From the NCBI RefSeq assembly GCF_001870735.1, contig NZ_MORL01000004.1, forward strand, positions 66,250-130,249: a stretch of 64,000 nucleotides of DNA, given 5' to 3'. Below, one piece after another: positions 60,757 to 64,000 of the stretch. Made by a program: the position numbers and the translations under genes. Within the stretch, counting starts at the first letter, position 1; every line of letters starts with the position of its first letter. This DNA comes from Arsenicibacter rosenii (GTDB lineage Bacteria > Bacteroidota > Bacteroidia > Cytophagales > Spirosomataceae). The notes under the pieces are model-generated. The model made no database searches and was not told where the DNA came from. It saw nothing but the letters and a program-made list of their open reading frames with translations.

Positions 60757-62247
60757 TCACCATGTGTACCGTAATCCAAAGTTACTGCCGGCAGTAACCG
60801 GCAATAAATCGCCCTGGTCAATGGCAAACGAGAGGATTAACTGCGTTGTTTGGCGGCGGTTTAACGGCCACCGGATAACCGCCAAAGCCGATAGCTGTTG
60901 CAACGGTTCTGGATACGGGCGGTTGAAGGTTCCCCGATTGCGGGAGACCGACGCTTTGAATACCAGCGAAGGACCGCCCAGCACAACGCCATCGAGCGCT
61001 ATATACCAGGCCGACACCCGGTTATTCGGAAAATAAGGTCCGCCTAAACCGGCCGCATATGCGCTGAGGTCCGTATAGGGAAAAATAAACGGTGTGCCAA
61101 GGCTCAGTCCCTGATAGGTCCACCCTTCGCGGTACTGGCTGTGGTTATAATAATTATCCCCGCCCTGGTACTGTGCGGCCGGATCGAAGGTGGGTCCGCT
61201 CTGATTCAGGGTTGTCAGCCATTCGAGTACCAGCCGCCTGATCTGGAGCCAGGACGTTGGTTCTTTCGTCTGATTCAGCAGACGCAGGCCGGTCAGCCCA
61301 TCCGGCACGTTCCGCAATGCCAGTCCGGAGGCGTCTTCATACAGGTGTTGGTGATAGAGTTGCCAGTTCATGCGGTTGCCGCGCCATTCGAGCGCCAGGT
61401 CGATACTGCCGATATGGTTACCGATCCGGTTAGTGCCGTCAAAATCGGTAAACCGGTCCGTTTGGAGCGCTTCCGGATACCGCCCCGTCACCACCGACAG
61501 ATAGTCGCGGAAGGTAGCCGGCAGTTGTCCGTTAACGGCTAACGGAGTATCTTTCAGATAATCGGCCCGCCCGCCCCACTGCACCTGATGGTTCAGCCCG
61601 GCATAGGCCCGCACCCGCCAATGGGGCTTTCCAAGCCGGAAATAGGCATATTTCTGGTGCAGATAACTGCTCTTCACGTAGGAATTGATAAACCAGCCGT
61701 GGGCATACCCTACCCGGAATGCCAGAATGTTTTTCAGAAAACCAAGGGAGATATAGTCTGGTGTATGCAGTTGTATTTTCGGAATGGGCAGTGTATTGCC
61801 CGACCACGCCACACTCCCCGACGAAAGCAAGGTATCGACCATCCCGACAACATCGGCGCGGTTACCGGCAAACAACTCGACCTTGCCATAACGGGCTTTC
61901 AGAAAAGCGTTTGGCAGATAATAACGCAACGGCTCGTTGGCAGGCTTTAGCTGAACATTGACCACACCATTGAATCCGAAGCCCCAGTCGAAGCGGGAGG
62001 ACGAGTCGGTACGTTGCCGGTACGCCTGCGAGACGTTTAGCCGCGTCGTGATCAGCGAGCCTTTTAGTGGTACGGTCCCCTGCTGATTGGTTCGCAGCCA
62101 GAACGGCATCAGGTCATCACCGGCCGCATACCATCCCGCTTCTGCCGCATAGTTGACCCTATTTTCAGCCGGTTGGGGTTGGGCGACCACTGAAGCCGCA
62201 GTAAGACAACCGATAAGTATCCAATGGAAACGGTATGACATAGGCAC
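60757..62247 (-). CDS. Capsule-assembly Wzi-family outer-membrane protein
   Basis: 496 residues; start at 62247 or second Met 62241. Signal peptide ending VVAQ. The family pattern is present: DDLMPFWLRTNQQGTVP, RFDWGFGFNGVVN, ARYGKVELFAGNRADVVG, GYAHGWFIN and EWRGNRMNWQLYHQHLYED. Wzi-like barrels attach or organise surface polysaccharide; no capsule synthesis genes are in the window. Barrel ends in a terminal Trp (LRYTW), typical of outer-membrane proteins. Confidence 0.85.
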   Translation of the reverse strand: MPMSYRFHWILIGCLTAASVVAQPQPAENRVNYAAEAGWYAAGDDLMPFWLRTNQQGTVPLKGSLITTRLNVSQAYRQRTDSSSRFDWGFGFNGVVNVQLKPANEPLRYYLPNAFLKARYGKVELFAGNRADVVGMVDTLLSSGSVAWSGNTLPIPKIQLHTPDYISLGFLKNILAFRVGYAHGWFINSYVKSSYLHQKYAYFRLGKPHWRVRAYAGLNHQVQWGGRADYLKDTPLAVNGQLPATFRDYLSVVTGRYPEALQTDRFTDFDGTNRIGNHIGSIDLALEWRGNRMNWQLYHQHLYEDASGLALRNVPDGLTGLRLLNQTKEPTSWLQIRRLVLEWLTTLNQSGPTFDPAAQYQGGDNYYNHSQYREGWTYQGLSLGTPFIFPYTDLSAYAAGLGGPYFPNNRVSAWYIALDGVVLGGPSLVFKASVSRNRGTFNRPYPEPLQQLSALAVIRWPLNRRQTTQLILSFAIDQGDLLPVTAGSNFGLRYTW

Positions 62248-62372
62248 GGTAGTTTCGTGATCGACCTTGAGATAGAAGCACGAACGTGGGGAAAAATACC
62301 GGACTTGTCAAGAAGCAGAACAGCTAATCTACATTCCGGAAGGCAGGGTTTAGGCAACGGCAGGGAAATCAA

Positions 62373-62675
62373 TCATAGTACGGCTTCGTGAAAATCACTT
62401 AAAGTAACTCCCCCCCCCGCTTTACGTAACTTAACAAATATTGGCCTTGAGACAACTAACTCTACAAGCTGGTTTGAGTCATGTTCCAGAAACTCGCCGA
62501 CCGATAAGCCGTAGAACCGCGCAACAGCCTCTAACTGATCGGGGTCCGGTTTTGATTTGCCTGTTTCGAGGCGGCAATAGGTTGATTGGGCGATGGACAG
62601 CGAGTAAGCAACCGCGGCATGTGAGTAGCCGAACAACTCACGTAGACGGCGTAGTTTGGTTGGGCAAAAAGGCAT
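62373..62675 (-). CDS. XRE-family transcriptional regulator with a C9/G9 tract
   Basis: 100 residues counted from MPFCPTKLRRLRELFG at 62675; the open frame continues to 62738. Helix-turn-helix of the Cro/C1 type at about 5-60: LRRLRELFGYSHAAVAYSL, IAQSTYCRLETGKSKPD, LEAVARFYGLSVGEFLE. Close to its 3' end there is a run of nine G on the coding strand (62410-62418). A slip of minus or plus one base would end the protein 5-6 codons later, replacing the last ten or so residues. Divergent from the double-glycine peptide genes, so a plausible regulator of them. Confidence 0.85.
   Translation of the reverse strand: MPFCPTKLRRLRELFGYSHAAVAYSLSIAQSTYCRLETGKSKPDPDQLEAVARFYGLSVGEFLEHDSNQLVELVVSRPIFVKLRKAGGGVTLSDFHEAVL
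62410..62418. repeat. Homopolymer of nine C (G on the coding strand) inside the XRE gene
   Basis: CCCCCCCCC at 62410-62418. On the coding strand it encodes the end of an Ala codon and Gly-Gly-Gly, 11 residues before the stop codon. Runs of this length are prone to slippage. Confidence 0.85.
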
Positions 62676-62802
62676 ACAAACGATGGTGTTAGTAATAGTT
62701 ATAGTAAGATAATGACGAAATCGAAACAATATTGTCACACGTTTTCATGTTTTCAATAAAAAATCATTTCCCTTACTATCTTTTATAACATTTCCAATCC
62801 AT

Positions 62803-62844
62803 ATTTGCATAAAATCATTCATATCTGCATCAGCTTATGCAAAT
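62803..62844. promoter_or_regulatory. Inverted repeat between XRE gene and peptide genes (candidate operator)
   Basis: ATTTGCATAA (62803-62812) and TTATGCAAAT (62835-62844) are perfectly complementary, 22 bp apart, in the divergent intergenic region. It ends six bases before the candidate -33 element of the peptide operon, so it fits a repressor or activator site, possibly for the XRE protein. Confidence 0.45.
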
Positions 62845-62849
62845 CTGAG

Positions 62850-62880
62850 TTGGTTACGCCTCTACTTTAGTACAATTTTG
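62850..62880 (+). promoter_or_regulatory. Candidate promoter of the peptide operon
   Basis: TTG (62850-62852), 20 bp, then CAATTTTG (62873-62880), one mismatch from TAnnTTTG. Transcription would start near 62888, giving about 70 nt of leader. Confidence 0.45.
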
Positions 62881-62891
62881 ATCCAACCAAT

Positions 62892-62940
62892 CACGGCAAG
62901 GCGCACAGGCCCGGGAGGTGACGCAAGGTCGGGCGATTGG
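62892..62940 (+). promoter_or_regulatory. GC-rich structured 5' leader of the peptide operon
   Basis: In otherwise AT-rich DNA this 49-nt block is GC-rich. GCCC (62909-62912) can pair with GGGC (62931-62934) and GAC (62920-62922) with GTC (62928-62930), loop GCAAG. Segments CGCACAGG and GACGCAAGG look faintly like parts of a cyclic-di-GMP-I riboswitch, but the spacing is too short for a complete one. Contains GGAGGTGA, too far (40 nt) from the start to be its ribosome-binding site. Confidence 0.3.
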
Positions 62941-62960
62941 GAGACTTAACCATTTAAAAA

Positions 62961-63173
62961 ATGAATACCTTACAGCTCAGTACGACTGGCTTTGACGAAA
63001 TGATGTTTAGTGAAATAAGTCAGATTAATGGAGGAGGTGATCAACCCAATAATCCTATTCTTGAAGGGATAAAAAAAGGTGTGGAAGAATACCTTAAAGA
63101 CTTCACATATGGGTTTGTCGGAGGCTTTATAAACGGTTTTTTTAACCGGCCAAATGATTGTTGTAAAAAATAG
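62961..63173 (+). CDS. Double-glycine-leader small peptide 1 (bacteriocin-like)
   Basis: 70 residues. The first 25 form a leader: FDEMMFSEISQINGG matches the double-glycine leader pattern (hydrophobic residues at intervals, E-I/L, then I-N-G-G) recognised by C39 peptidase/ABC exporters. Cleavage after Gly25 would release a 45-residue core beginning GDQPNNPILEG. The core has two GxxxG motifs (Gly36-Gly40; Gly55-Gly59) and an amphipathic/hydrophobic segment DFTYGFVGGFINGFFN, then CCKK at the end. Class IIb two-peptide bacteriocins have this make-up. No homologue recognised. Confidence 0.65.
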   Translation: MNTLQLSTTGFDEMMFSEISQINGGGDQPNNPILEGIKKGVEEYLKDFTYGFVGGFINGFFNRPNDCCKK

Positions 63174-63205
63174 ATATTCTTCAACCAGTAAATTCCACAA
63201 AATCT

Positions 63206-63415
63206 ATGGAAAATATATGCTCATTATCATTAGCAGCTGGCTTTGAAGACCTGGGTGAAGATATAATATTCATTAATGGTGGCCAAGATGTAAAGTGTCA
63301 GGGTTGTGAGTTTGGGTATTTAGTTGGACAATTTGTAAGAGCAATTGTTACAGGTTGGGGGAATGGCGCTAGCCATTATGATGATTACCGTAGAGAAACT
63401 GGATTTGGCAAATAA
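63206..63415 (+). CDS. Double-glycine-leader small peptide 2 (bacteriocin-like)
   Basis: 69 residues. Leader GFEDLGEDIIFINGG ends at Gly26; the 43-residue core starts QDVKCQGCEFGYLVGQFV. It contains a Cys-x-x-Cys (31-34), GxxxG at 33-37, 37-41 and 50-54 (GWGNG), and a polar C-terminus (HYDDYRRETGFGK). It follows peptide 1 by 32 bp, same strand. The leader motif INGG is shared with peptide 1 although the cores differ, which is what is expected of a two-component peptide pair. Secretion would need an exporter not in the window. Confidence 0.65.
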   Translation: MENICSLSLAAGFEDLGEDIIFINGGQDVKCQGCEFGYLVGQFVRAIVTGWGNGASHYDDYRRETGFGK

Positions 63416-63416
63416 T

Positions 63417-63458
63417 ATTTAATGGCGCGCAGATTTATGAATCTGTGCGCCATTAAAT
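63417..63458 (+). terminator. 19-bp stem hairpin between peptide 2 and the CPBP gene
   Basis: ATTTAATGGCGCGCAGATT (63417-63435) pairs with AATCTGTGCGCCATTAAAT (63440-63458) with one G-U, loop TATG. No clean T-run follows, so it may be a partial terminator that lowers expression of the downstream gene. Confidence 0.6.
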
Positions 63459-63489
63459 AAATTTATAAAGCAATTTTATTTAATAGTTT

Positions 63490-63996
63490 ATGCGACATCA
63501 AAATATACTTAAACAATTATACTTCACGCTATATAAATTAATTTCTAATAATTTTTTTTTAAATAAAATATACAAATACACTTTAATATCAATTTGTCTC
63601 CATCATATATTTTCCAAATTTTTCTTCATATTTATCCCAAATAAGTCTGTACAAAGTTTCCACAATTTCAATTCAATATCTGAAGAGCTGTATGAAGTGC
63701 TTATATGGGCACCTGTTCTTGAAAGTTTACTTTTCCAGTATCTGGTCATTGAGTTTATTTATAGTAAGAGCAAAAGTATTTCTTTTTCTATCATTGGTTC
63801 CAGTCTTCTTTTTGGACTTTGGCATTTTTATAGTATCAATTATATATTATTTAGCTTTTCAATAGGTATCTTCCTGTCTTATACGTACTTAACATTCCGT
63901 AGTAAATTCAACATACTAGGCGCAAACATTTCAGTGATTTTCATACACTTCACTTTAAATCTTAAATCTTTAATCTTAAATCATTTTTTCAACTAG
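63490..63996 (+). CDS. CPBP/Abi-like membrane protein with altered active site
   Basis: 168 residues, very AT-rich coding sequence with Ile/Phe/Ser/Asn-rich protein. CPBP (CAAX-protease/bacteriocin-processing) motifs are recognisable: motif 1 PVLESLLFQ at 75-83, where the usual EExxxR is Glu78-Ser...Gln83; motif 2 FGLWH with His112; motif 3 HFTLN with His153 and Asn157. The loss of the second Glu and the Arg suggests weak or no protease activity. CPBP proteins beside bacteriocin genes often give self-immunity. It is preceded by the two double-glycine peptides and a hairpin. Complete in the window, four bases from its edge. Confidence 0.7.
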   Translation: MRHQNILKQLYFTLYKLISNNFFLNKIYKYTLISICLHHIFSKFFFIFIPNKSVQSFHNFNSISEELYEVLIWAPVLESLLFQYLVIEFIYSKSKSISFSIIGSSLLFGLWHFYSINYILFSFSIGIFLSYTYLTFRSKFNILGANISVIFIHFTLNLKSLILNHFFN

Positions 63997-64000
63997 TAAG

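Noticed and set aside
62892-62940. Complete cyclic-di-GMP-I riboswitch
   Set aside because: CGCACAGG and GACGCAAGG segments are present, but only about ten bases apart and without the tetraloop/receptor helices needed for the aptamer.

Overview
The window looks like a chromosome segment of a Bacteroidota bacterium of the Cytophagales, most likely a Spirosoma-like member (inference). Supporting signs are a SusC/SusD outer-membrane pair, fasciclin-domain secreted proteins, DUF5686 and Wzi-type barrels, an N-acyl-ornithine carbamoyltransferase instead of ordinary OTC, giant secreted adhesin-like proteins, very few Shine-Dalgarno sequences, and several promoters of the Bacteroidetes type (TTTG about 20 nt before TAnnTTTG). 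I see no rRNA, tRNA, insertion sequence, complete prophage or CRISPR array.

Layout. 0-18.5 kb: secreted M28 peptidase; two giant secreted proteins (an M43 metalloprotease with Ig-like repeats, and a propeller/CSLREA/beta-helix protein with an almost identical 492-bp internal duplication); a phage-tail-collar-like protein with unknown neighbours; a two-component system behind a membrane protein; a haem-motif/FG-GAP lipoprotein; a small DMT transporter. 18.5-30 kb: a 31-bp tandem repeat, SusCD, an MFS transporter, a PQQ-type sugar dehydrogenase, a GNAT enzyme, TrpB2, Uma2, a degenerate CobS-like protein and a DUF6580 membrane protein. 30-45 kb: Tex, a fasciclin protein followed by an ECF sigma/RskA anti-sigma pair, exported RraA-like and enolase-superfamily enzymes, uridine kinase, a second fasciclin protein, MsrB, PBP1A and DUF5686. 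45-54 kb: a ROK regulator, GH29 fucosidase and GH20 hexosaminidase transcription unit, an NlpC/P60 hydrolase, and an argD-carbamoyltransferase-argB operon. 54-62.3 kb: alpha/beta hydrolase, three tandem paralogous lipoproteins with C-terminal membrane hairpins, ClpX, a YD-repeat lipoprotein, a ScyD/ScyE-like propeller and a Wzi-like barrel.

The last 1.6 kb (62.37-64.0 kb) is the most novel-looking part. It holds an XRE regulator with a nine-G tract, a divergent promoter region with a perfect inverted repeat and a GC-rich structured leader, then two small peptides that each carry a double-glycine leader and GxxxG motifs, a 19-bp stem hairpin, and a very AT-rich CPBP/Abi-like membrane protein whose key protease residues are partly replaced. 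I read this as a candidate two-peptide bacteriocin-like system with a CPBP-type immunity or processing protein, in a phylum where such two-peptide systems are little described. An exporter, if present, would lie beyond the right edge.

Working together: the ROK/GH29/GH20 unit would release fucose and N-acetylhexosamines from glycans; SusCD would import oligomers or other nutrients; the sigma/RskA pair may control the fasciclin surface proteins; and the arg operon probably works with N-succinylated intermediates, judging by one specificity residue.
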